DNA of 50,011 nt from Caballeronia megalochromosomata (GTDB lineage Bacteria; Pseudomonadota; Gammaproteobacteria; Burkholderiales; Burkholderiaceae), in the NCBI GenBank assembly GCA_001580565.1, contig LRBF01000151.1, positions 1 to 50,011 of the forward strand, in the 5' to 3' direction. Both the position numbers and the translations under genes were made by a program. The notes below the pieces were generated by a model. That model was not told the DNA's origin and did not search any database. It saw only the letters and a list, made by a program, of their open reading frames with translations. This document shows, in pieces, positions 35,192 through 44,471 of this stretch; position 1 is the first letter of the stretch; each line of letters opens with the position of its first letter.

Positions 35192-37420
35192 ATGGCGATG
35201 AACTTTGATACGCGGTACACAGACGTATCGACAGCCGACGAGTTGCGGCTGTCCGATTATCTGGCCGCGGTGATGCGCGACTGGAAGCTCGTGAGCATCG
35301 TCATGCTCGCCGTGATCGCGCTCGGAAGCGCCTATGCCTGGCTCGCGCCGCCGACCTACAAGGCGGACGCGATGATCCAGGTCGACGAGGCCACGAACAA
35401 CAAGGCCAACGCCGGCGCCAACGCGGTGCAGGCCGTGGTCCCGCAGCTGACCGATACGAAATCCATCACCGCCGCGCAGATCGAGCTCTTGCGCTCGCGG
35501 CTCGTCATCGACGACACGGTGCGGCGTCTGCATCTCGACATCAGCGCGTCGCCGCGTTCGTTCCCGGTCGTGGGCAAGCTCGTCGGCAACGTGTTCTCGA
35601 TGTTGAACAGGCCGGTGCCGCCGGGCTATCTGTCGCGCTTCGCGTGGGGCGACGAAAGCATCGACGTGCCGCTCTTCGATACACCGAAGGCCTTCTACGA
35701 CAGGAAGTTCACGCTCGTCGCGGGCGAACACGGCGCATACGTGCTGCAGGATCCGGATGGTCTGGGTATCCTCACCGGCCACGTCGGTCAGGAAGTGACG
35801 GGCATGACGCCGCAAGGCCCGGTGACGCTCAGGGTCGACAAGCTCGCCGGCAAACCCGGCGTGCAGTTCGACCTGCAGCGTTTCTCGACGGTTACGACCA
35901 TCGACCGTCTGCAAAAGCGCCTCTCCGTGGCGGAGACCGCGCTGCAATCGGGCATCATCGGCATATCGCTGGAAGGTAGTAATCCGAAGGAAATTGCCGC
36001 GATCGTCAATAACATCACGAACCGCTATGTGGAGCAGGACACGCAGAAGCGCACAGCCGAAGCCGAGCACACGCTCGCGTTCCTGGAGCAGCAACTGCCC
36101 GTCGTGAAGAAGCAGCTCGACGAAGCCGAGCAGCGCTACAGCGCGTTTCGCAACAAGCAGGGCTCGGTGGATCTCTCCGAAGAGAGCCGCCTGCTCCTGC
36201 AGCAGATCGTCGACAACAAGACCAAGCTCACGGACCTGCAACAGCAGCGCGCGGAGCTGTCATTGCGCTTCACGGCGAATCATCCCTCGGTGCAGGCGCT
36301 CGATGCGCAGATCGCCGCGCTCACCGCCGCGCAGACGCGCCTCGGCAAGAACGTGTCGACACTGCCCGATACCGAGCAGACCGCGCTGCGCTACACACGC
36401 GACGTGCGCTCGAGCAGCGAGCTCTACACGAACCTGCTGAACAGCGTGCAGCAACTGCGTATCGCGAAGGCGGGGCAGGTCGGCAACGTGCGCATCGTCG
36501 ATCTCGCGCAAACGCCCGACGATCCGGTGCGCCCGAAGCGCGCGTTCGTGATCCTGATCTCGGCGGTCATCGGACTCGTGCTCGGCATCATCGCCGCGTT
36601 CGTCCGCAAGGCGCTGTATGGCGGCGTCGAGCGTCCGGAAGACATCGAACGGCAACTGGGCACGCGCGTCTTCGCGATCGTGCCGCGCAGCACGCAGCAG
36701 CTTCGCCTGCAGCGCCAGGTCGGGATGCGCCGCGAAGGGCTGCACGTGCTCGCGGCGCAGGCGCCGGAAGATGCGGCGGTCGAAGGCATCCGCAGCTTGC
36801 GCACGTCGCTGCAACTGCAGCTTTCCGATGCGCGCAACAACGTCGTGATGCTGACCGGTTCGCGCCCGGAAGCGGGCAAGTCGTTCCTTTCGGCGAATCT
36901 CGCGACGCTCGTCGCCTCGACGCGCAAGCGCGTGCTGCTGATCGACGGCGACATGCGCCGCGGCGACATCCACTCGCACTTCGGCGTGCGCCATTCGCCC
37001 GGCCTCTCCGACGTGCTGATGGGCGCCGACGTGCTGAGCACGATCCTTCATGACGTCCTGCCCGGCGTCGACCTGATCCCGAAGGGCTCGCTGCCGTCGC
37101 ATCCGGCTGAGTTGCTCGCGAGCGACCGCCTCGGAGAAATCCTCGCCGAGCTGAAGCAGCTTTACGATCTCGTCGTCATCGACACCCCGCCGGTGCTCGC
37201 CGTGACCGACGCGACGGTGATCGGCCGGCACGCGGGCACGAGCCTGCTCGTCGTGCGGCACGGCAAGAATCAGGTGCAGGAGATCGGCGAAACGATGAAG
37301 CGCCTGTATCACGGCGGCGTGCACATGAAGGGCGTGCTGCTCACCGATGTCCCGCAATCGAAGGTGTTGATGGGCAGCACGTACGCGGGCTATTACGGGT
37401 ACGAGAGCATCGCGGAGTAA
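35192..37420 (+). CDS. wzc: EPS co-polymerase / BY-kinase
   Basis: 742 residues from ATG 35192 (an upstream frame is open but poor). First membrane helix near residue 35 (VSIVMLAVIALGSAYAWLAP), a long periplasmic coiled-coil region (about 255-430, Gln- and Leu-rich), second helix near 450-472 and a cytoplasmic bacterial tyrosine kinase. Walker A is TGSRPEAGKSFLSANLA with Lys563, Walker A' VLLIDGDMRRGD, Walker B DLVVIDTPPVLAVTDA. The tail ends STYAGYYGYESIAE, a cluster of four tyrosines for autophosphorylation, fewer than in some relatives. It controls chain length and export with Wza. Homologue in the cepacian cluster: bceF. Its gene end is seven bases from a convergent small gene. Confidence 0.95.
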   Translation: MAMNFDTRYTDVSTADELRLSDYLAAVMRDWKLVSIVMLAVIALGSAYAWLAPPTYKADAMIQVDEATNNKANAGANAVQAVVPQLTDTKSITAAQIELLRSRLVIDDTVRRLHLDISASPRSFPVVGKLVGNVFSMLNRPVPPGYLSRFAWGDESIDVPLFDTPKAFYDRKFTLVAGEHGAYVLQDPDGLGILTGHVGQEVTGMTPQGPVTLRVDKLAGKPGVQFDLQRFSTVTTIDRLQKRLSVAETALQSGIIGISLEGSNPKEIAAIVNNITNRYVEQDTQKRTAEAEHTLAFLEQQLPVVKKQLDEAEQRYSAFRNKQGSVDLSEESRLLLQQIVDNKTKLTDLQQQRAELSLRFTANHPSVQALDAQIAALTAAQTRLGKNVSTLPDTEQTALRYTRDVRSSSELYTNLLNSVQQLRIAKAGQVGNVRIVDLAQTPDDPVRPKRAFVILISAVIGLVLGIIAAFVRKALYGGVERPEDIERQLGTRVFAIVPRSTQQLRLQRQVGMRREGLHVLAAQAPEDAAVEGIRSLRTSLQLQLSDARNNVVMLTGSRPEAGKSFLSANLATLVASTRKRVLLIDGDMRRGDIHSHFGVRHSPGLSDVLMGADVLSTILHDVLPGVDLIPKGSLPSHPAELLASDRLGEILAELKQLYDLVVIDTPPVLAVTDATVIGRHAGTSLLVVRHGKNQVQEIGETMKRLYHGGVHMKGVLLTDVPQSKVLMGSTYAGYYGYESIAE

Positions 37421-37426
37421 AAGTCC

Positions 37427-37729
37427 TCAATACGGCGACTTGTAGATGTCGCGCGAGCGCGCCGCGTTCGGCGCCGGAGGATTGAAACCCGGCGGCGCCG
37501 GATAGAGCGCTGCGGCCGCGCTTTTCGGCGCCATCATCGCCTTGGCGTCCGCCTTGTGTCCGCCCGGGCGCAGCCGCACGCCCGCCGCCGGATTACCCAC
37601 ATAGCCGTTCTGCTGCGCGAGCAGCTTGTCCGTGCCCGATGCCTCGGCGATATCGTCCGCATGCGCGGCCGACGGCGCGAGCGCGGTCATGGCGAGCGAC
37701 AGAAGCGCCGTGCGCAGCACCTGTTTCAT
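37427..37729 (-). CDS. Small secreted hypothetical protein
   Basis: 100 residues. The start at 37729 is just after GGAGGAG on the minus strand. MKQVLRTALLSLAMTALAPS then AAHA/DD is a textbook Sec signal peptide, leaving about 76 mature residues rich in Ala, Pro and Gly with no Cys. No family known to me. The mature part (NGYVGNPAAGVRLRPGGHKA) looks disordered. It is convergent with wzc and may be unrelated to EPS. Confidence 0.75.
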   Translation of the reverse strand: MKQVLRTALLSLAMTALAPSAAHADDIAEASGTDKLLAQQNGYVGNPAAGVRLRPGGHKADAKAMMAPKSAAAALYPAPPGFNPPAPNAARSRDIYKSPY

Positions 37730-37895
37730 GGTCTCCTCCGGACGTGTCGGGGCGCGTCGGCGGCGAGCCGCGCGCATGAGAACAGGATATTGCGCGCCGC
37801 CGCCGGCTGACGCCAAAAACCATGCACGAGCGGCCATTCACGCCGTCCGGCGCGCGCCACGGCGGCGTATTACGTGCGACGAAAGCGGGCGTCGT

Positions 37896-37901
37896 TATAA
37901 T
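37896..37901 (+). promoter_or_regulatory. Candidate -10 of the lipoprotein gene
   Basis: TATAAT at 37896-37901, 33 bases before the GTG start of the lipoprotein, in otherwise GC-rich DNA. No good -35 faces it at 16-18 bases. Confidence 0.4.
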
Positions 37902-37934
37902 CGCCGTCCGAACTGGTTTTTAGGCTTTCCGTCC

Positions 37935-38393
37935 GTGAAAAAGCTCATCGCTCTCGCACTCGCCTCGATTGTCCTCACCGCCTGCTCGTCCGCAGAAAAG
38001 GAGCAGCAGAAGGAACACACGTTCCTGCTCTCGCAGCAGTCGCTCGATACGGCGCAACGCAATGCGACCGTCGCGTGCCGTGACGCCGCGCAGTGCGATG
38101 CCGCCTGGAAGCTGACGAAGACCTACGTCGAGCAGAATTCGAAGGAACGCCTGACACGCGCCGACGACGCCGCGATCGAAACGGACGTGCCTTCGGGTTC
38201 CGGCAAGCCGGTGTTCTCGGCGACGCGCGTCGCGAGCGGCGCGGGCGCGACGATTTCGCTCTTCGCGCAATGCAAGGACATGTATGGCGACGAGCGCGCG
38301 CGAGGCTCCGATTTCGACGACTGCGCGACTAAGATCATTGCCGTGCAGAACGGCTTCGCGCCGTATCTGAGGGCGCATCTCCCCGCGCAGTGA
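37935..38393 (+). CDS. Hypothetical lipoprotein
   Basis: 152 residues from GTG 37935. The N terminus MKKLIALALASIVLTACSSA is a lipoprotein signal with lipobox L-T-A-C. The mature part has four further Cys (VACRDAAQCDAAW, LFAQCKDMYG, DDCATKII), likely two disulfides in the periplasm. It resembles small 'hypothetical lipoproteins' common in Burkholderiaceae; function unknown. It stands alone, convergent with the polymerase gene 12 bases away. Confidence 0.8.
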   Translation: MKKLIALALASIVLTACSSAEKEQQKEHTFLLSQQSLDTAQRNATVACRDAAQCDAAWKLTKTYVEQNSKERLTRADDAAIETDVPSGSGKPVFSATRVASGAGATISLFAQCKDMYGDERARGSDFDDCATKIIAVQNGFAPYLRAHLPAQ

Positions 38394-38404
38394 AGGTAGA
38401 GGCG

Positions 38405-39826
38405 TTAGCGCGCGGGAAGCGTGCCGGGCGCGCGCGACGGATTCGCGGGAAGAAGTTCCGGTAGCGCCTCGTCGTGCGGAGGCATGTCGGGCGCCGGACC
38501 AAACCAGGGCGGTCGCGGTGGCGGCTGTTGCCCGGACGCTTCGGCGGCGCGCATGTGCATCGTGTGTGCGATGCGCGCATACGACGCGACCACAAGGCCG
38601 AGCGCCACGCCGAACACGATGCCCGAAAAGCGCTCGCCGAGCGGATTGCCACCGATCGACGTCGCGGGCAGCGCCGCGAGCACGAAGAGCGCGCGTCCGA
38701 GCACGGGCAGATGCGGCGCGTCGGGCGCGCGATGCCGCCACGCGCGATACGCCATCGAGCCGCGCCAGAGCGCCCACAGCACGGCGAGCGGCAGCGCGAG
38801 GCCGAACAGCACGCCGCCCGCGAAGAACTGGTAGACCCAGAAGTCGTGACCGGCCGTCCACTTCCTGAACGCGTAGAAATCCTGTTCGCTGATCTGGCCG
38901 GCGAGATCCTGCAAGTAGGAAGGCGAATAGCGATAGTCGTGTCCGTACCCCATGCCCACGATCGTCGACAGGCCCGACGCGGTCGTCTGATCGACCTGAT
39001 CCTTCATTTCCGCGAGATGCGCGATGGCGACCGGGTCGCGTGCGGCCGGCGCGTCCTTCGCGAATGACATGTACTGCATCCACTGCTGGGCGACGCTAGG
39101 GAAGAAGCTGGCCGATGCGGTCGCCATCGCGCCGAGCAGCGCCAGAATCACGGCCGCGCGCAGGCCTGCGGTGAAGAAATGCCGGATCGACGGCGCGGCG
39201 AGCCACGTCGCGTACGCGATCAGGAGCGCGGTGCCGACGAAGAGGCTGGGCGTGACGCAGAGCATCTCGATGACGATCGTCGCGAGAAAGAGCAACGCGG
39301 GCAGAGGCGTGACGCGCCGCGCGAAGACGAATTCGTGCAGCAACAAGCCTTGCAGACAGAGGAACGTGACCGGGACAACGTGAAGGCGCATGCTCGCGAT
39401 ATCGCCGGCCATCGCCATGTCGAAGCCGACGCTGAACACGAGCGAGGCGATCAGCGACACGATCATCGCGCGCTCGATCTGTGCGAGACGTTGCGCATCC
39501 CACGGACGGCAAGCGACGAAATAGCCGAGCAGCATCAGCAGGAACGGCAGGATCACGCGCGCGTAGTTGCCCGTGTCGTTGCCCTGCAGCAATTGCGTGG
39601 CGACGCTGCCGAAGATCGTGAGCAGAAAGAACGCGGTGACGAAGGCGCGCATGCGCGAACGGCGCGCGAACCGTGGCGCGATCAGGAGCATCGCGCAGGC
39701 GGCGCCCATCGACGTCACGGTGAGCAGAATGTCGATGGCCCTGCTGCCCGACTCCACGCCCTTGAAGTCGAACGCGAGCGGAAGCAGGCAAAGCCAGATC
39801 CAGACAACAGCGAACTTGTTGCGCAT
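38405..39826 (-). CDS. Wzy-like polysaccharide polymerase (O-antigen ligase-like family)
   Basis: 473 residues with about eleven hydrophobic helices and a large periplasmic loop (about residues 240-335) containing TIVGMGYGHDYRYSPSYLQD and KWTAGHDFWVYQFFAGGVLF. The His-Asp in 'A-G-H-D-F' before a helix stands where Wzy/WaaL proteins keep their loop His. The C-terminal 50 residues are Pro-rich and cytoplasmic. It is the only polymerase candidate in the EPS block, so it probably joins EPS repeat units in the periplasm after Wzx flipping. It is transcribed against wzc and manC, from a promoter near 39,850. Confidence 0.75.
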   Translation of the reverse strand: MRNKFAVVWIWLCLLPLAFDFKGVESGSRAIDILLTVTSMGAACAMLLIAPRFARRSRMRAFVTAFFLLTIFGSVATQLLQGNDTGNYARVILPFLLMLLGYFVACRPWDAQRLAQIERAMIVSLIASLVFSVGFDMAMAGDIASMRLHVVPVTFLCLQGLLLHEFVFARRVTPLPALLFLATIVIEMLCVTPSLFVGTALLIAYATWLAAPSIRHFFTAGLRAAVILALLGAMATASASFFPSVAQQWMQYMSFAKDAPAARDPVAIAHLAEMKDQVDQTTASGLSTIVGMGYGHDYRYSPSYLQDLAGQISEQDFYAFRKWTAGHDFWVYQFFAGGVLFGLALPLAVLWALWRGSMAYRAWRHRAPDAPHLPVLGRALFVLAALPATSIGGNPLGERFSGIVFGVALGLVVASYARIAHTMHMRAAEASGQQPPPRPPWFGPAPDMPPHDEALPELLPANPSRAPGTLPAR

Positions 39827-40580
39827 GACGACCCCGGTAACCCCATATTCTTTGCGTCGAATATATCAGCGGGGGTTGTCGCAGACCGTCGCGGCGGCGT
39901 CCGGCGACTAGTCTTCGGCGCGTAAGGACGGACGCGGATGTGCGCCGCACCACGCTTGATGTTGCGCACGCGTTTTGCCATGTCGGCAAAGCACGGGATT
40001 CTGGCGGATCGCCCTTGGTTTCAGGGCCGAAGATTGAATGGCCGGAAGCGATTTGCTCCGGCGTGAGACCGCTCAATATGTGCGATGTGCGTGCACGCGC
40101 CGATACGAGGTAACCCCGCACATTCGGGGAAAGCAGGCCCACGAGGACGCGCGGCTCTGGCCGCGCGAGCCACTCGACTACAAGCGACCCTCGCAGAAGG
40201 GACATGGCATGGGCTTGTTCGGCGCGACACGCACGCAGGTACCCGATCGATCGATACGACTCGATTTCATCCGGGGACTCGCGAACATCGCCTGCATGAG
40301 CGGCCCGTCTCCACGCACCGCGACCGCGCGATTCAATACTGGCGCGCGCGCCGTTTTTCGCGTATCACATAGGTTCTTGCCGCAAGGCGGGTCGCGTTGC
40401 GCCGCATGCGGCGATCGCTTCATCCCCAACGCGCGGGGCTTTCTCCGATAGCCCACGTCTCACCGTCACACACGCGATTCACACTTCGACCACCGGCCAG
40501 GCGCACGCTCGATCGGGCGTTCGCGCGCTCGCCGGATGAGTCGTCTCTCCCAACTGTTGGACAGCCGAGGAGTTCACACG
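39827..40580. other. Intergenic region upstream of the polymerase and the hydrolase genes
   Basis: About 750 bases between divergently transcribed genes. Just upstream of the minus-strand polymerase, AACCCC-ATATTC and the mirrored GAATAT ... GGGGTT (39839-39878) form an interrupted inverted repeat that may be an operator or leader hairpin. Frames at 40038-40456 exist on both strands but lack codon bias and motifs. The hydrolase start at 40581 is preceded by GAGGAG at 40568-40573. Confidence 0.45.
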
Positions 40581-41402
40581 ATGAGCACGATCAAGACGAA
40601 GGATGGCACGTCGATTTACTACAAGGACTGGGGCAGCGGCAAGCCGGTGGTGTTCTCGCACGGCTGGCCGCTCGACGCCGACGCCTGGGACGCGCAGATG
40701 CTGTTCCTCGCGGGCAAGGGCTATCGCGTGATCGCGCACGACCGGCGCGGGCATGGCCGCTCGGATCAGCCGTCGGAAGGCAACGACATGGACACCTACG
40801 CCGACGATCTCGCCGCGCTCCTCGACGCGCTCGACGTGACCGGCGCGACGCTCGTCGGCCATTCGACGGGCGGCGGCGAGGTGGCGCATTACATCGGGCG
40901 TCACGGGACGAAGCGGGTCGCGAAGGCGGTGCTGATCGGCGCGGTGCCGCCGCTCATGCTGAAGACCGAGGCGAATCCGGATGGCTTGCCGATCGACGTC
41001 TTCGACGGCATCCGCAAGGGCGTCGCCGCCGACCGCTCGCAGTTCTACAAGGACCTGACGACGCCGTTCTACGGCTACAACCGCGACGGCGCGAAGATTT
41101 CCCAGGGCGTGATCGATCTGTTCTGGCTGCAGGGCATGCGCGGCGGCATCAAGGGGCAGTACGAGTGCATCCGGCAATTCTCGGAAGTAGACTACACGGC
41201 CGATCTCGAGAAGTTCGACGTGCCGACGCTCTTCCTTCATGGCGACGACGATCAGATCGTGCCGATCGGCGCGGCGGCGCAAAAGGCCGTGAAGATCGTG
41301 AAGAACGCGACCCTGAAGGTCTATCCGGGCGGCGCGCACGGCATGTGCACCGTCGAGGCGGACAAGGTGAATGCGGATCTGCTGGCGTTCATCGAGTCGT
41401 GA
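40581..41402 (+). CDS. Alpha/beta hydrolase, non-heme chloroperoxidase (perhydrolase) type
   Basis: 273 residues from ATG 40581. Alpha/beta hydrolase fold: [20 protein letters not shown] (oxyanion region), [18 protein letters not shown], nucleophile Ser in [20 protein letters not shown], Asp in [16 protein letters not shown] and His in [20 protein letters not shown]. The sequence is very close in pattern to bacterial cofactor-free chloroperoxidases / arylesterases of about 275 residues, which make peracids and hydrolyse esters in the cytoplasm. It is paired with a dienelactone-hydrolase-like gene 85 bases downstream. No obvious link to EPS; the pair seems to have settled between EPS blocks. 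Confidence 0.93.
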   Translation: MSTIKTKDGTSIYYKDWGSGKPVVFSHGWPLDADAWDAQMLFLAGKGYRVIAHDRRGHGRSDQPSEGNDMDTYADDLAALLDALDVTGATLVGHSTGGGEVAHYIGRHGTKRVAKAVLIGAVPPLMLKTEANPDGLPIDVFDGIRKGVAADRSQFYKDLTTPFYGYNRDGAKISQGVIDLFWLQGMRGGIKGQYECIRQFSEVDYTADLEKFDVPTLFLHGDDDQIVPIGAAAQKAVKIVKNATLKVYPGGAHGMCTVEADKVNADLLAFIES

Positions 41403-41487
41403 GTTCGAGGCATTGAGGATGCGCGAGGCGTGCGCAAGAGCCGCCTCGCGCGATCATCCGCGTTACACACACAATCAGGAGACTCCC

Positions 41488-42183
41488 ATGGCCGACATGC
41501 TCAGCATCTCCACGCCCGACGGCAATTTCGACGCCTATGTCGCGTATCCCGCGCAAACGCCCGGACCCGCCGTGGTCGTGATTCAGGAGATATTCGGAAT
41601 CAACGCCGACATGCGCGAAACCTGCGACGAGTACGCGCGCCAGGGCTACGTCGCGCTGTGCCCGGACCTGTTCTGGCGGCTCGAACCGAACGTCGAGCTC
41701 ACCGACCGGACCGAAGCCGAATGGCAGCAGGCGCTGAAGTACTACAACGCGTTCGACATGAACGCGGGCGTCGAGGACATCGCGGCGACCATCGGCTTCG
41801 CGCGCGGGCTCTCGCAGGTGAAGGGCAAGATCGGTTCGGTCGGATTCTGTCTCGGCGGACTGCTGTCCTTCCTGACGGCCGCGCGCACCGACGTCGATGC
41901 CGCAGTATCCTATTACGGCGGCGGCACCGACCAGCACCTCGCCGAGCTGCCGAAGATCAGCGTGCCGCTCATGCTGCATCTCGCGGAAGAAGACGAGTTC
42001 ATTCCCGCCGACGCGCGCAATCGCGTGCTCGCGGCGGTGCAAGGACGCGCGAATGTCGAGGCGTTCACCTATCCCGGCTGTCATCACGCGTTCGCGCGCA
42101 ATCAGGGCGCGCATTACGATGCGGCCGCCGCGCAGCTTGCGAATGGCCGCACCGCGGAGTTCTTCAAAAAGCACTTGACGTAG
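41488..42183 (+). CDS. Dienelactone hydrolase family protein
   Basis: 231 residues; ATG 41488 after AGGAGA at 41477-41482. Catalytic Cys in GSVGFCLGGLLSFL (G-F-C-L-G-G), Asp in LAEEDEFIPADARNRV and His in YPGCHHAFARNQGAHY make the Cys-Asp-His triad of carboxymethylenebutenolidase-type enzymes. The N-terminal VVVIQEIFGINADMRETCDE with its Glu is also diagnostic. It would open lactone rings or similar esters; no aromatic degradation genes are nearby to name the substrate. It is probably co-transcribed with the upstream hydrolase and ends at the bidirectional terminator at 42200-42225. Confidence 0.93.
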   Translation: MADMLSISTPDGNFDAYVAYPAQTPGPAVVVIQEIFGINADMRETCDEYARQGYVALCPDLFWRLEPNVELTDRTEAEWQQALKYYNAFDMNAGVEDIAATIGFARGLSQVKGKIGSVGFCLGGLLSFLTAARTDVDAAVSYYGGGTDQHLAELPKISVPLMLHLAEEDEFIPADARNRVLAAVQGRANVEAFTYPGCHHAFARNQGAHYDAAAAQLANGRTAEFFKKHLT

Positions 42184-42199
42184 TCGACGCCGCAACGAA

Positions 42200-42225
42200 A
42201 ACGCCGCCCGGAGCGGGGCGGCGTT
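42200..42225. terminator. Bidirectional intrinsic terminator
   Basis: AACGCCGCCC, a six-base loop GGAGCG, then GGGCGGCGTT: a perfect ten-pair stem. It is followed by CAGTTCATTTCTT on the plus strand and by a TTTT run on the minus strand. It sits between the convergent stops at 42183 (+) and 42230 (-) and can serve both. Confidence 0.85.
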
Positions 42226-42229
42226 CAGT

Positions 42230-43339
42230 TCATTTCTTCACCGTGTGCGGCCGTCGAAACACCAGCCAGCGCGGCGACTTGAAACGCACGATGCTCATGT
42301 AGAGCCACACATACGTCGCCGCGAACACCACGACAAAGCAGAACAGATGCACCGTGTGCCGCCAGAAGAGCGTCGCGGGAATCACGGCAACGAGGCACAG
42401 CAGCCACAGATACGGTGACGTGAGCGAGTTGCGGCGCGTGAGTTCGTGCGCGTTCTTCACGCCGACGGCCCAGCGCATCAGACGCTTGTAGACGAGCATG
42501 TGCAGATGCACGCCGTCGGGAATGCCGGGCGAGATGCCGCGAATGAACTTCTTGCGATAGATCGAGAAGCACGTCTCGAAGATCGGATACATAAAGAGCA
42601 GCACTGGATACCACGCGGAGACGTCGCGGTTGCGCATCACGAGCATGATCGAGAGTTCGCCCAGCATGAACCCGACGAAGTACGCGCCGCCGTCGCCGAG
42701 AAAGATCAGGCCGGCGGGGAAATTCCAGATGAAGAAGCCCATCACCGCGCCCATCATGATGAGCGAGCCCGACAGCACGACCGGATCGTGCACCTGGAAC
42801 GCCACGTAGGCGAGCGAGGCGAACATCATGAAGCTGACCATCGAGGCGAGGCCGTTGAAGCCGTCGATGATATTCACCGCGTTCGCGAGCGCCGCGACGG
42901 CGAGCACCGTCACCCCGCACGATATGACCGCGTAGGACAGCAGGAAATCGAGCGGCGGCACGCTGATGCGCGTGACCGCGATATTCAGGAACGCATAGGC
43001 GAGGCCCGCGGCCGCCATCGTGCAGACGAGGCGGGCGAGCGGCGAGACGCGCTTGGTCAGGTCTTCGACGAGTCCGGAGAGAAACGCCGGCAGGCCGCAC
43101 GCGACGATGCCGAGAATCCCGCCCGACACGGCCGGATAACCCCATCGCAACTGCACGGCCGATACGGCGAGCCCGCAAATGATGCCCACGCCGCCGATGC
43201 GCGGCACGGGACGCGCGTGAAATTTCTGCACGCCGGCGAGATCGGTGTCGCCGAGCACGCCTTCCTGCAGGTGTGCGAAACGCACGATGAACAAGGTCAC
43301 GAGCAGCGAGACCAGAAAAGCAAGCGCGAAACTAAGCAT
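42230..43339 (-). CDS. WecA-like undecaprenyl-phosphate sugar-1-phosphate transferase
   Basis: 369 residues from the ATG at 43339 (MLSFALAFLVSLLVTLFIVR). Ten or so membrane helices with the family's loops: DLAGVQKFHARPVPRIGGVG, ANAVNIIDGFNGLASMVSFM and GLIFLGDGGAYFVGFMLGEL (Asp-rich metal site), plus a later basic loop, GISPGIPDGVHLHMLVYKRL, carrying the H-x-H motif. It belongs to the MraY/WecA superfamily and starts a lipid-linked glycan by transferring a HexNAc-1-phosphate. It differs clearly from WbiH and from the hexose-1-phosphate transferase, the third initiating enzyme in the window. Last gene of the minus-strand operon that begins with wzx. Confidence 0.88.
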   Translation of the reverse strand: MLSFALAFLVSLLVTLFIVRFAHLQEGVLGDTDLAGVQKFHARPVPRIGGVGIICGLAVSAVQLRWGYPAVSGGILGIVACGLPAFLSGLVEDLTKRVSPLARLVCTMAAAGLAYAFLNIAVTRISVPPLDFLLSYAVISCGVTVLAVAALANAVNIIDGFNGLASMVSFMMFASLAYVAFQVHDPVVLSGSLIMMGAVMGFFIWNFPAGLIFLGDGGAYFVGFMLGELSIMLVMRNRDVSAWYPVLLFMYPIFETCFSIYRKKFIRGISPGIPDGVHLHMLVYKRLMRWAVGVKNAHELTRRNSLTSPYLWLLCLVAVIPATLFWRHTVHLFCFVVVFAATYVWLYMSIVRFKSPRWLVFRRPHTVKK

Positions 43340-43418
43340 GAAATAGAACCGGTTGGGAAAAGCAGCCCCGCATCGCTCTGCAATCGTGGAAAACGGCGAC
43401 GCGGGGCGCAGCGAGACT

Positions 43419-44447
43419 TTACGCGAACCCGCGCGGATTTTGCGACTGCCAGCGCCAGTGATCCGCGCACATGCGTTCGATGCCATGCTCCGCGCGCCAG
43501 CCGATCAGCTTTTCGGCGGCGGCCGGATCGGCGTAGCAGGCGGCGATATCGCCCGGGCGGCGCGGCACGAGCTCGTACGGCACGCTTTTGCCCGAGGCCG
43601 CCTCGAACGCCTTCACGACGTCGAGCACGCTATAGCCCTGGCCCGTGCCGAGATTCACGACGAAGCTGCGGTCGAGCGTCTTCAGCGCGTCGATGGCCGC
43701 GATATGCCCGCGCGCCAGATCCACGACGTGAATGTAATCGCGCACGCCGGTGCCGTCGTGCGTATCGTAATCGCTGCCGAACACGCGCAGGCGCTCCAGC
43801 TTGCCGACGGCCACCTGCGCGACATACGGCATCAGGTTGTTCGGAACGCCCGCCGGATCCTCGCCGATCTGGCCGCTCTCATGCGCGCCGACCGGATTGA
43901 AATAGCGCAGCGTCGCGATGCGCCACGACGGATCGGAGACTTCGAGATCGCGCAGAATCTGTTCGGCGATGAGTTTCGACTGGCCGTAAGGGTTGGTCGC
44001 CGAAAGCGGAAACGATTCGTCGATCGGCACGCTCTTCGGCACGCCGTAGACCGTTGCGGATGAGCTGAACACGAAGTTGCGCACGTTGCGCGCTTTCATC
44101 ACGTTGAGCACGGCGAGCAGGCTGCCGATGTTGTTGCTGTAGTACTCGACCGGCTTCGCGACGGATTCGCCCACGGCCTTGAGCGCCGCGAAGTGAATCG
44201 CGCCGGTGATGTCATGCGCGTCGAAAATGCGGTTGAGCGCGGCTTCGTCGCGCGCATCGGCGTCATGAAAGGCAACGCGCTTGCCGGTGATGTTCTCGAC
44301 GCGCTTCAGCGACTCCGCACGGCTGTTGACGAGATTGTCGATGACCACGACGCCGTAGCCCGCGTCGAGCAGTTCGACGCACGTATGCGAACCGATGAAG
44401 CCCGCGCCGCCCGTTACGAGAATCGTGCCTTTAGCACCCGTGTTCAT
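43419..44447 (-). CDS. galE: UDP-glucose 4-epimerase
   Basis: 342 residues (one more if the ATG at 44450 is used; GGAG stands eight bases from 44447). ILVTGGAGFIGSHTCVELLD is the NAD site; VFSSSATVYG and NPYGQSKLIAEQIL contain Ser and Tyr-x-x-x-Lys; DYDTHDGTGVRDYIHVVDLA and LGTGQGYSVLDVVKAFEAAS are typical GalE signatures. It interconverts UDP-glucose and UDP-galactose in the cytoplasm, supplying galactose units to EPS. It lies 22-24 bases after the glycosyltransferase stop and 79 bases ahead of the WecA-like gene, within the minus-strand operon. Confidence 0.96.
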   Translation of the reverse strand: MNTGAKGTILVTGGAGFIGSHTCVELLDAGYGVVVIDNLVNSRAESLKRVENITGKRVAFHDADARDEAALNRIFDAHDITGAIHFAALKAVGESVAKPVEYYSNNIGSLLAVLNVMKARNVRNFVFSSSATVYGVPKSVPIDESFPLSATNPYGQSKLIAEQILRDLEVSDPSWRIATLRYFNPVGAHESGQIGEDPAGVPNNLMPYVAQVAVGKLERLRVFGSDYDTHDGTGVRDYIHVVDLARGHIAAIDALKTLDRSFVVNLGTGQGYSVLDVVKAFEAASGKSVPYELVPRRPGDIAACYADPAAAEKLIGWRAEHGIERMCADHWRWQSQNPRGFA

Positions 44448-44471
44448 CATGCGTTCTCCAAAAGACTCGAA

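Noticed and set aside
40038..40456. Overlapping frames on both strands between the polymerase and hydrolase genes.
   Set aside because: They contradict each other, lack ribosome-binding sites and show no codon bias.
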